Of a stretch of DNA of 10,145 nucleotides, positions 1-5,572 are shown one piece after another. The position numbers and the translations under genes are program-made. Positions within the stretch are counted from its first letter, which is position 1; every line of letters begins with the position of its first letter. The stretch covers positions 1 through 10,145 of the forward strand of contig SXQV01000215.1 in assembly GCA_005792805.1 (NCBI GenBank). Reading direction: 5' to 3'. This stretch comes from Methylococcaceae bacterium (GTDB lineage: Bacteria > Pseudomonadota > Gammaproteobacteria > Methylococcales > Methylococcaceae). Under the pieces are notes generated by a model that saw nothing but the letters and a program-made list of their open reading frames with translations, was not told the origin of the DNA and ran no database searches.

Positions 1-1632
1 GATACCCTCGCACGTGCGGTAGAGGTCACCCTTGGCGCAAGAGGGTGTGCCGTGGTGATCCAGCATCGTACTGACGGAGTCAGGCCGATCTTCACCCGGG
101 ATGGTGTCACTGTGGCTAACTCGATTCAGTTTAAGGATCGAATTGAAGATATTGGCGCGCGGATGCTCAGGGATGTGGCTTCTGCGACCTCGCGCCAATC
201 GGGTGATGGAACGACTACGGCGGTGGTGCTTGCCCGATGCATTGCGAGAGAAGCCGCCAGGATGCTTGCGGCTGGAGCAAATCCCGTCTCGCTGAAACGC
301 GGGATGGAAAAAGCGCTGGATGCGGTGCTGGGTCAGCTTCGTGCAACGGCCATCCCCGTCAGCCCTGATCTGCTCCGGAAGGTTTGCGAATGCGCCAGTA
401 AAGAGCCGGAAAATGTAGCTGATCGTATGCTCGAAGGAATCCGGCACGTTGGGCCTGAAGGCAGTGTCGCGATTGAAATGGGACACGCCCTTGAGGATGA
501 GCTGGAGCTCATGGAAGGACTGAGCTACGGGCAGGGGTATCTTTCGCCTTACTTCAGTACCGACAAGGAACGAAATGTGGCTGAACTGGAGCGGCCCTTC
601 ATTCTCTTTTATGACCGTGAAATTACCGATTTCATGGATCTCGTACCGATACTTGAGGAGATCAATGAGGCGGGCCGGTCCCTGCTGATCATGGCCGAAG
701 GCTTTGAGGAAAAAGCGCTGGCGCCGCTGCTGCTAAATCATGTCCGGGGAAATTTCAAGGTGGTCGCGGTCAAGCCGCCCGGCTACGGTGACAAGCGTCT
801 TGACCGTCTGCGGGATCTTGCGCTGCTGACTGGGGGTGTCCCGTGCCTGGAGGCGCAGGGGGATATTTTGGAAAAGCTCAGCCTGGGTAATCTGGGCGAA
901 TGCCAGAAGGTCATAGTCAGCGCGGAGACGACTACGCTGATCGGTACTCGCAGTGACAGTCCCGAGGTCAGGGAGCTGATCAAGGGCCTTGAGCTTGCGG
1001 CAGCATCGATCCGCGCCAGAAAACCCGGGGAAACGTCGACCACAGGAAACCAGCATGATCTGGATGAGGTCGAGGAACGCATTCGCCACCTGCATGGCCG
1101 GACGGCGGTCTATCGGGTGGGTGGCTCAACTGATATAGCGATCCGGGAGCGTTTGATCCGGGTTGAAAATGCTTACAACGCCATGCGGGCGTCGATCGAT
1201 CAGGGTGTGCTTCCCGGAGGGGGGGTTGCGCTGTACCAGGTAGCCGGTGTTCTGGAAGATCTCGCCGGCGCGAACGAGGATGAAGAGCTTGGCATTGACG
1301 CCATTCACCGGGCACTTTCAGAGCCGGTCATGCGGATTGCAGCGAATGCCGGCGAGAATCCCGAACTGGTTATTGCAAAGATTGGCCTGCAAAACGATCC
1401 GGCGCATGGGTTTGATGCCAACACCATGTCCATGGGCAATCTTCTTGATCTGGGGGTGGTGGATCCCGTCGCCGTCACGATGACGGCGCTTTCAAATGCC
1501 GTTCGAATTGTCAGTACGGTCATCACCACGGAAGTCATTATCACGGAACCTCCGCTCATGGAGCGTTTTCCCAACAGTCCGGCCATTGCCGAGTGGGCGG
1601 CCGCGACCCGGGAAGATCCCCGTTCGCCATGA
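1..1632 (+). CDS. Divergent GroEL-type (HSP60) chaperonin, 5' end outside the window
   Basis: The frame is open from base 1, and the residues before the GTG at 52 already match GroEL (a VTLG-type nucleotide-binding loop), so GTG 52 is not the start; about 20 N-terminal residues are missing. Seen: the FTRDG motif (Asp at 100-102, E. coli Asp52), GDGTTTA (202-222, Asp87), the apical segment GYLSPYF, PPGYGDKR, and the equatorial GGGVAL. GroEL family members form double-ring ATP-driven folding chambers in the cytoplasm. Departures from the norm: the codon for E. coli Asp398 (RVEDA) is AAT, giving RVENA at 1159-1173; TLGPKGRN has become TLGARGCA; Asn479 of NAAT is Asp in FDANT; there is no GGM tail, the protein ending in an acidic, proline-containing segment. 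The substrate/GroES-binding apical surface looks kept. These features suggest a specialised paralogue with altered ATPase rather than the housekeeping chaperonin. GroEL-like proteins of monooxygenase operons (MmoG, MimG) are the closest analogy in idea; I cannot assign it to them. Confidence 0.93.
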   Translation, partial: DTLARAVEVTLGARGCAVVIQHRTDGVRPIFTRDGVTVANSIQFKDRIEDIGARMLRDVASATSRQSGDGTTTAVVLARCIAREAARMLAAGANPVSLKRGMEKALDAVLGQLRATAIPVSPDLLRKVCECASKEPENVADRMLEGIRHVGPEGSVAIEMGHALEDELELMEGLSYGQGYLSPYFSTDKERNVAELERPFILFYDREITDFMDLVPILEEINEAGRSLLIMAEGFEEKALAPLLLNHVRGNFKVVAVKPPGYGDKRLDRLRDLALLTGGVPCLEAQGDILEKLSLGNLGECQKVIVSAETTTLIGTRSDSPEVRELIKGLELAAASIRARKPGETSTTGNQHDLDEVEERIRHLHGRTAVYRVGGSTDIAIRERLIRVENAYNAMRASIDQGVLPGGGVALYQVAGVLEDLAGANEDEELGIDAIHRALSEPVMRIAANAGENPELVIAKIGLQNDPAHGFDANTMSMGNLLDLGVVDPVAVTMTALSNAVRIVSTVITTEVIITEPPLMERFPNSPAIAEWAAATREDPRSP

Positions 1633-1735
1633 GGGAGTTCCAGCCAGTGAGCATTTGCAGTTTGCGAGGCGAAGGGTCAGCAGCGGATGGATGCCTGTTC
1701 CGTCGATCGAATTTCGCGGGTGATTAGGGTGGGGT

Positions 1736-1906
1736 ATGGAAAACGAATTCATTCTGGCGTTCCTTGAAAAGCGGCAGCGCACCGGTTTTTCTCCAGAGCT
1801 TCAGGATTACCTTCCCGAGGAAGGTGATCCCGAGCAGGCCTATCGTTTCGCTTTAGACACGCATGAGGCAGGCCTTGAGGAGATCGAGAGTCATTTTGAC
1901 CCGTGA
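1736..1906 (+). CDS. Small acidic hypothetical protein (56 aa)
   Basis: This ORF is below the usual length cut-off. It starts at ATG 1736 behind a purine-rich stretch (AGGGTGGGG at 1726-1734) and ends at TGA 1904-1906. The product starts MENEFILAFLEKRQ and ends with a Glu-rich helix (EAGLEEIESHFDP). It has about 15 acidic against 4 basic residues, no cysteine and no signal peptide or membrane segment. Codon use (mixed GAA/GAG, CTT, GGC/GGT) resembles the neighbouring genes. It lies about 100 bases after the chaperonin gene and could be a co-transcribed accessory protein. I do not recognise the family. It could also be a chance ORF, though composition and spacing favour a real gene. Confidence 0.5.
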   Translation: MENEFILAFLEKRQRTGFSPELQDYLPEEGDPEQAYRFALDTHEAGLEEIESHFDP

Positions 1907-2233
1907 AGATTTCAGGCTGACAAATGCGGAATAAGGGACAGAGTGACAAATATGACCGGTGCGGGCTGGCCCCACGCCTGGGTGTTAACCCCCAAGGTTG
2001 CTACGTGATTTGAGATTTCAATTGATGAACCAGTGCAAAAAAAGAAAACCATCCCGCAATCATCCCTGGCATAAGGCGACCCGGCTTGGCCTTGCTGCAT
2101 GGCTCGACAAGAGAGGATTACGGCCATCCGAATCGGCAGTGAACTCCTCTGGCCATTGTTCCGGATCGGGTTTGATGACCCAGGATGCAACTGGACAAGG
2201 AAGATAAGCCGGGTTGCGCAGAATACGGCCTTG
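1907..2233. other. Intergenic region before the trigger-factor homologue
   Basis: These 327 bases hold no convincing plus-strand gene. A direct repeat TGACAAAT occurs at 1918-1925 and 1944-1951. A short dyad, GGGTGTTAACCC, lies near 1980-1991. The open frames crossing the region have poor composition. The right half (about 2099-2206) carries a minus-strand remnant resembling a REP-associated transposase C-terminus, annotated separately. I see no convincing sigma-70 or sigma-54 promoter and no T-tailed terminator, although a promoter for the downstream gene would be expected here. Confidence 0.5.
2099..2206 (-). pseudogene. Possible remnant of a REP-associated (Y1/IS200-type) transposase C-terminus
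   Basis: Read on the minus strand, this stretch encodes CPVASWVIKPDPEQWP followed by EEFTADSDGR and NPLLSSH. That is close in layout to the C-terminal signature of REP-associated tyrosine transposases, which from memory reads roughly NPVRAxxV, then WPWSSF/Y, an AN-G stretch, and PLLTPH. No upstream catalytic HUH motif or Tyr region is present, because the sequence beyond 2234 belongs to the trigger-factor homologue. It would therefore be a small dead fragment. The match is short and judged by eye. If right, it argues that the bases before 2234 are not part of the neighbouring coding region. Confidence 0.35.
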
Positions 2234-3559
2234 ATGATGTGCCCACTCCACAAGATTAATGAAGTGACCTATAGCGTGGACTTCGCGCTGGACGCCACGG
2301 AAATATATGACGGTGTCAGGGAGCGCGTAGCGTCCATTGCCTCCGGCTACCCCTTGAAGGGGTTCAGGAATGATCGCGCCAGGATTGTTGCGGTTGAGCG
2401 TTTGCTTGGGCTGCAACTACGCCAGGATGTGATTCAGGAACTGCTGCTGCAATCCTTCCTGCGGGAAGTTGAGAGCCTGGATATGGACATCATAGGGAAC
2501 CCGGAATTCAGTTGGCAGGGCGACGGAGTACTCAAGGATTCTGCGTTTCGATTCATGGCTGTTTTCGAGACCTATCCACACGTTGATCTGGAAGTGTTTC
2601 GATCACTGGACGTTGATGTGCCCGAATGCACGCTGGACATGGCTTATTACCGGTATCGGCTTGATGGTCTCAGAAAAAAATTTGCGCGATGGGTCCCAGG
2701 GAAAACACTCTCGGACAAGGATGTCAGGGTTTTTATCGATGTGGCCTTCTGTGAAGGGGATCAGGTAAGGGTCAGGCGGAGACGCATCGAGATTCTGGTT
2801 ACAGGGTCGGTACCCCATGCTCTTGAGCGCGAGGATCAACCCTTGGTTGATGCGGTGATGCCTTCATTGGCCGGGCGTCAGGCGGGTGAATCCCTGCGAA
2901 TGGAGTGTCTTGATAAGTCATGGCGCGGCATCCTGACGGGCAGGCTGGATCGGATCGATGGCATCAGGATTTTCGTCACCAAACTGCTTGAGCTCCATTT
3001 GGAAGACGATGACAGAACGCTTCTCGCGACAGCCGGCTTTGGTAATGTTCCTGGCCTTGATCCGTGGAATGAATTTAGGCAGGGGCAGGAGTTATGCGTC
3101 CGGGAATGGATGAGGGCGGTTTTTATTGGCGGGTTGATGCGCCGGGTGGTCAGGCACCTTGATATTTGCCTGCCGGAGCGTTTTCAGGAAGAGATTTTTC
3201 AGGCCGAACTTGCACGGTTACGCAGAAGTCTCCGGCGTGTTGATGATGATCCCGTGGCGCTTGAAATCTCGGAACTGCTTGTGCGGAGTGAGTCCAGGGA
3301 GAGGGTAATCCTGGACATCCTGACTCACCACATTGCCCAGTCCTTGCAAGTCGAGGGCACAAGTTCCGTGAAGCCTGCGGAAGGTATTCCAGCGCTGTTG
3401 CAGTGGGCCGAAAGTAGCTGCCGTTTTCAGCGAACGACCATGACACCGTTGCAGCTCGAAGCGACCTATGAGCAGTGCCCAGAGAGGATTCGGAGGCTTG
3501 CGAAAGAGCATGGGCCCATGATTGATGTCCTGTTGCAGGCTGGTAAAACAGCGCACTGA
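2234..3559 (+). CDS. Highly divergent trigger-factor (Tig) homologue, 441 aa
   Basis: Trigger factor is the ribosome-associated chaperone with an N-terminal ribosome-binding domain, a PPIase (FKBP-like) domain and a helical C-terminal cradle. Starting at ATG 2234, GFR falls at residues 43-45, as in E. coli trigger factor, and the following LRQDVIQELLLQSFLREVE and IIGNPEF align with VRQDVLGDLMSRNFIDAI and PAGAPTY. The FETYPHVDLE segment (111-120) matches FEVYPEVELQ. Residues about 154-255 follow the PPIase domain in outline (VFIDVAF, LAGRQAGESL, IRIFVTKLLEL) but the MIPGFEDGI-type core is gone. The helical C-terminus (about 256-441) is Arg/Glu/Leu-rich. The ribosome-docking signature GFRKGKVP reads GFRNDRAR, so ribosome binding may be weak or lost. 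The frame is open back to ATG 2099, but that extension has no match to the family, overlaps a likely transposase remnant, and neither start has a clear Shine-Dalgarno, so 2234 is preferred. Probably a specialised paralogue. Confidence 0.78.
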   Translation: MMCPLHKINEVTYSVDFALDATEIYDGVRERVASIASGYPLKGFRNDRARIVAVERLLGLQLRQDVIQELLLQSFLREVESLDMDIIGNPEFSWQGDGVLKDSAFRFMAVFETYPHVDLEVFRSLDVDVPECTLDMAYYRYRLDGLRKKFARWVPGKTLSDKDVRVFIDVAFCEGDQVRVRRRRIEILVTGSVPHALEREDQPLVDAVMPSLAGRQAGESLRMECLDKSWRGILTGRLDRIDGIRIFVTKLLELHLEDDDRTLLATAGFGNVPGLDPWNEFRQGQELCVREWMRAVFIGGLMRRVVRHLDICLPERFQEEIFQAELARLRRSLRRVDDDPVALEISELLVRSESRERVILDILTHHIAQSLQVEGTSSVKPAEGIPALLQWAESSCRFQRTTMTPLQLEATYEQCPERIRRLAKEHGPMIDVLLQAGKTAH

Positions 3560-3564
3560 GAGCT

Positions 3565-3569
3565 GGAGG
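3565..3569 (+). promoter_or_regulatory. Ribosome binding site deciding a TTG start
   Basis: GGAGG at 3565-3569, four bases before TTG 3574, is the strongest Shine-Dalgarno in this part of the window and supports the unusual TTG start of the zinc-ribbon gene. It lies just after the stop codon of the trigger-factor homologue, suggesting co-translation of the two genes. Confidence 0.65.
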
Positions 3570-3573
3570 CTAC

Positions 3574-3885
3574 TTGGCTAGAAAAATCAGCAAGGATACT
3601 GACGATAAGAAGGCGGGCATCCGTTTTCATATCAGTTCAGCCCGAATGTCCATACAGAAAGTCAGCTATGTCGCATTTCAGCGATGGCTCGATGAAATGG
3701 AGCGTTCCATGTTCCTTTGCGTGGACTGCGGGTGGCGTGGGCGCGGGAGTGATCTCACGCCTATGGAGGCAGATGATGATGAGGTTTACTCCATCGAACA
3801 TGAGGGAGATACCTGGTATGCCTGCCCGAAATGTGAATCGGAAATTCCGGTGGAAAGACCGGTGATGAAACTCAGCAAGCCGTGA
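3574..3885 (+). CDS. Small zinc-ribbon / rubredoxin-like protein (103 aa)
   Basis: The product has a basic N-terminus (MARKISKDTDDKKAG), a helix-prone middle (VAFQRWLDEMERS), then two cysteine knuckles: CVDCGWRG (Cys49, Cys52) and WYACPKCESE (Cys84, Cys87). The C-x2-CG ... W-x2-CP-x-C arrangement recalls rubredoxin, but the second knuckle lacks the usual CPxCG glycine and the intervening segment lacks rubredoxin's conserved pattern, so a structural zinc ribbon is equally likely. There is no signal peptide, so it is cytoplasmic. It starts at TTG 3574 with a strong GGAGG site, 14 bases after the stop of the trigger-factor homologue, so the two are probably one transcript. The role is unknown; a metal-binding or redox partner of the chaperone gene is an inference from position only. 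Confidence 0.75.
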   Translation: MARKISKDTDDKKAGIRFHISSARMSIQKVSYVAFQRWLDEMERSMFLCVDCGWRGRGSDLTPMEADDDEVYSIEHEGDTWYACPKCESEIPVERPVMKLSKP

Positions 3886-3932
3886 CCGGCTGGATTCTGG
3901 TATAGAAACAATATTGCACAACAGGAGATAAC

Positions 3933-4538
3933 ATGGCCGTTCTTGTGGGAAAAAAAGCCCCTGGGTTTACCGCCGCCGCCGTTCTTGGCTGCGGCACGAT
4001 AGTCGACGATTTCAATCTTGCAAAGAGAACTCAGGGCAAGTATGTGGCCCTGGTGTTCTATCCACTGGACTTCACTTTTGTCTGCCCCACCGAACTGGTT
4101 GCGCTGGATCATCGGCTCGAAGCATTCCAGGAACGGGGTGTTGAGGTATTGGCGATTTCCGTTGATTCCCAGTTCACTCACGCGGCCTGGCGGAATACGC
4201 CTGTTGAGCAGGGTGGAATCGGCCCGGTGCGATTTACCCTGGTGGCGGATGTGAGCCATGCAATCGTTCGCGACTACGATGTCGAAGTCGAGGGGGCTTG
4301 TGTTGCCTACCGTGGGACGTTCCTGATTGACAGGCAGGGCGTTGTTCGTCACCAGGTAGTCAATGATCTTCCCTTGGGCCGGAATATGGATGAACTTATT
4401 CGGATGGTGGATGCTCTTCAGTTTTTCGAGGCTCACGGCGAAGTGTGCCCTGCGGGATGGAACAAGGGCAAGAAGGGTATGCGGGCTGATGCAGAGGGTA
4501 TCTCAAACTATCTTAGAGAAAATTCCGTGGAACTATGA
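3933..4538 (+). CDS. Typical 2-Cys peroxiredoxin (AhpC/Prx1 family), 201 aa
   Basis: Reduces hydrogen peroxide, organic hydroperoxides and peroxynitrite in the cytoplasm through a peroxidatic cysteine that then forms a disulfide with the resolving cysteine of the partner subunit. Seen: FYPLDFTFVCPTE with peroxidatic Cys51, and resolving Cys172 in GEVCPAGW, the normal spacing and length for the family. The GGIG motif at residues 94-97 is the loop linked to overoxidation sensitivity, but the C-terminal YF partner is YL (SNYL), so sensitivity may be reduced. ATG 3933 is preceded by AGGAG (3923-3927). The gene lies 47 bases after the zinc-ribbon gene. No AhpF or thioredoxin reductase is in the window, so its reductant is unknown. 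The family assignment is secure; whether the usual symbol (ahpC, prx or tsaA) applies is not clear. Confidence 0.96.
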   Translation: MAVLVGKKAPGFTAAAVLGCGTIVDDFNLAKRTQGKYVALVFYPLDFTFVCPTELVALDHRLEAFQERGVEVLAISVDSQFTHAAWRNTPVEQGGIGPVRFTLVADVSHAIVRDYDVEVEGACVAYRGTFLIDRQGVVRHQVVNDLPLGRNMDELIRMVDALQFFEAHGEVCPAGWNKGKKGMRADAEGISNYLRENSVEL

Positions 4539-4679
4539 TTTAACCAGAAATAAGTAGGGGCAAGCCTGTCGTTGTAAATCCAGTGTTACTGCGTGATGGC
4601 ACTGTTGGATGATCTGCCGCGATGGGGGAAATTAAATTATTCAATGGATGCGGAATGTATCCGGGTAAAATAAACGATT

Positions 4680-5024
4680 ATGAAAGCAAAAGTTCAGTTA
4701 CTGCCAATCCTTTTGGTGCCGTTTTATTTCACGAGCTTTCAAACGTATGCGGGTGAACCCAGTATGGAGGTGGGCGAAAAGATCTATACCCGGGCTTTTG
4801 GGCGTGGGTGTGGTACCTGCCATGATGTGCAACCCAACCCCAACCTGTTTGAGAGTGTCAACAAGATCGGCAGGGAGGAGTTCGTCAAGGTTCTGACCGA
4901 TGGCCGAAATGCCATGCCAAAGGCGATGGATCAAATCATGTCATTAGGCCCGGTTAAAACTGCCGGATTGAGCCAGGAGCAGGCAGTGGAATCTCTTCTT
5001 ATGTATCTCAGGAAGGGAAAGTAA
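4680..5024 (+). CDS. Exported small monohaem c-type cytochrome (114 aa)
   Basis: A periplasmic electron carrier by inference. The N-terminus is a Sec signal peptide (Lys at 2 and 4, a hydrophobic stretch to about residue 20, likely cleavage after TYA at residue 24). A single CGTCH haem-binding motif occupies residues 44-48, giving covalent haem c with His48 as one ligand; Met79 in NAMPKAM (or Met83) is the candidate sixth ligand. About 90 mature residues is normal for a small class I cytochrome c. The start at ATG 4680 has no evident Shine-Dalgarno, but the signal peptide begins exactly there. It follows the peroxiredoxin after 141 bases without a clear terminator and precedes a small membrane protein after 41 bases. 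Its redox partner is not identifiable here. Confidence 0.93.
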   Translation: MKAKVQLLPILLVPFYFTSFQTYAGEPSMEVGEKIYTRAFGRGCGTCHDVQPNPNLFESVNKIGREEFVKVLTDGRNAMPKAMDQIMSLGPVKTAGLSQEQAVESLLMYLRKGK

Positions 5025-5065
5025 ATTATTTATCAATGCCAATATAGTAAATATGTGAGAAAGCC

Positions 5066-5377
5066 ATGAAATATACCGACTTATTGATTTCTAACGTTAA
5101 GCTCTTTAATCCCATTTCGCTCTTCATTGGTGTGGCCTGTATGGGTATTCTGCTGATGGGTACCATGGGGAATGGCTTTTCTGAGATGTCAGACGCAAGC
5201 CCTAAGTCAGAACATGCTGACAGCGTGGCTTATTTTGTTACCAATATTTCTGAGGCCAGGAAAGTCAATCGGGCCTGTCTAAAGGCGGACGCCGAAAATG
5301 CACCCGGTCAGGATGCGTGCAGGAATGCTCTTGAGGCTTTAAATCTTGCGCACGTCGGCCGGAATTTCCAGAACTAG
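5066..5377 (+). CDS. Small membrane-anchored protein with EexN-like C-terminus (103 aa)
   Basis: One hydrophobic span (about residues 15-35, FNPISLFIGVACMGILLMG) precedes an extracytoplasmic domain with Cys71 and Cys85. The segment AYFVTNISEARKVNRACLK followed by DACRNALEAL resembles the short repeat domain of EexN-type entry-exclusion proteins, where a Tyr, an Asn-x-x-Glu-Ala-Arg stretch and two cysteines ending in C-x-NA are typical. EexN proteins are usually lipoproteins, but here the Cys within GVAC sits mid-span with no proper lipobox, so this protein is more likely a simple membrane anchor. The two cysteines could form a disulfide. It lies 41 bases after the cytochrome gene on the same strand, so co-expression is likely; the start follows a weak GAGAAAG. 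There are no conjugation genes in the window, so a role in plasmid exclusion is not implied. Confidence 0.7.
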   Translation: MKYTDLLISNVKLFNPISLFIGVACMGILLMGTMGNGFSEMSDASPKSEHADSVAYFVTNISEARKVNRACLKADAENAPGQDACRNALEALNLAHVGRNFQN

Positions 5378-5382
5378 TCAGG

Positions 5383-5397
5383 CCTTATGACATAAGG
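5383..5397. repeat. Perfect 15-bp dyad CCTTATGACATAAGG
   Basis: Two 7-base arms flank a single central base, just six bases after the stop of the EexN-like gene. A one-base centre cannot form an RNA hairpin, so a DNA-binding dyad or recombination-type site is more plausible than a terminator. I do not recognise the site. Confidence 0.5.
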
Positions 5398-5486
5398 TTC
5401 GGTATGGATGCGGATTGCTATGCGAACTTCAAGGCATCCTGAAAGCCGGTAGAGTCTGAGAGCCCCGTTCAGCGACCCGGTTGGAA

Positions 5487-5572
5487 GAAGACGCCGAAGG
5501 CGTAACCGTCCCGGAAAAGGCGGTCGTGCGGCGTCTTCGATGATCGGTTCGTTGAGGCTCATTTTTCCGGGA
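5487..5572. repeat. Interlocking inverted repeats at the convergence point
   Basis: GAAGACGCCG (5487-5496) pairs with CGGCGTCTTC (5529-5538). TCCCGGAAAA (5509-5518) pairs with TTTTCCGGGA (5563-5572). The two pairings cross each other, so only one stem, or a pseudoknot, could form. A small hairpin ACGCC-GAA-GGCGT (5491-5503) sits within; on the minus strand it is followed by CTTCTTCC, a weak terminator at best. The region also overlaps the decayed start of hsdR, so part of the symmetry may be accidental. Confidence 0.4.
5496..5562 (-). pseudogene. hsdR: hsdR remnant: type I restriction subunit, N-terminal stub only
   Basis: Starting at ATG 5562 on the minus strand, the frame reads MSLNEPIIEDAA, the typical beginning of a type I restriction endonuclease R subunit (NES-VEDAAL, then a WF-LGY segment). 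After that the match is lost; a DGYAF reminiscent of the following LGYAV segment appears only in another frame (5496-5510), which points to a frameshift. None of the nuclease or DEAD-box motor motifs follow, because the region soon runs into the convergent plus-strand genes. The ATG overlaps the stop of the preceding small ORF as ATGA. The call rests on about 12 residues plus position behind hsdS. Confidence 0.55.

Noticed and set aside
733..1586. Minus-strand frames opposite the GroEL-like gene
   Set aside because: No motif and full overlap with a strongly supported chaperonin gene.
2060..2110. Possible sigma-54 promoter (GG/GC elements near TTGGCCTTGCT)
   Set aside because: The GG to GC distance is one base short of the required spacing and no activator gene is nearby.
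1998..2207. Plus-strand 69-residue frame in the gap before the trigger-factor homologue
   Set aside because: TTG start without ribosome site, Ser/Arg/Lys-rich composition, overlap with a likely transposase remnant; no family recognised.
3713..3840. Calling the zinc-ribbon protein a true rubredoxin
   Set aside because: The second knuckle lacks the CPxCG glycine and the segment between the knuckles does not follow the rubredoxin pattern.
3786..4436. Minus-strand frame of 216 residues opposite the peroxiredoxin and zinc-ribbon genes
   Set aside because: It covers two confidently identified genes on the other strand and has no recognisable motif, so it is a shadow frame.
4570..4612. CAGTG/CACTG pairing after the peroxiredoxin gene as a terminator
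   Set aside because: The stem is short, the loop long and no T-run follows.
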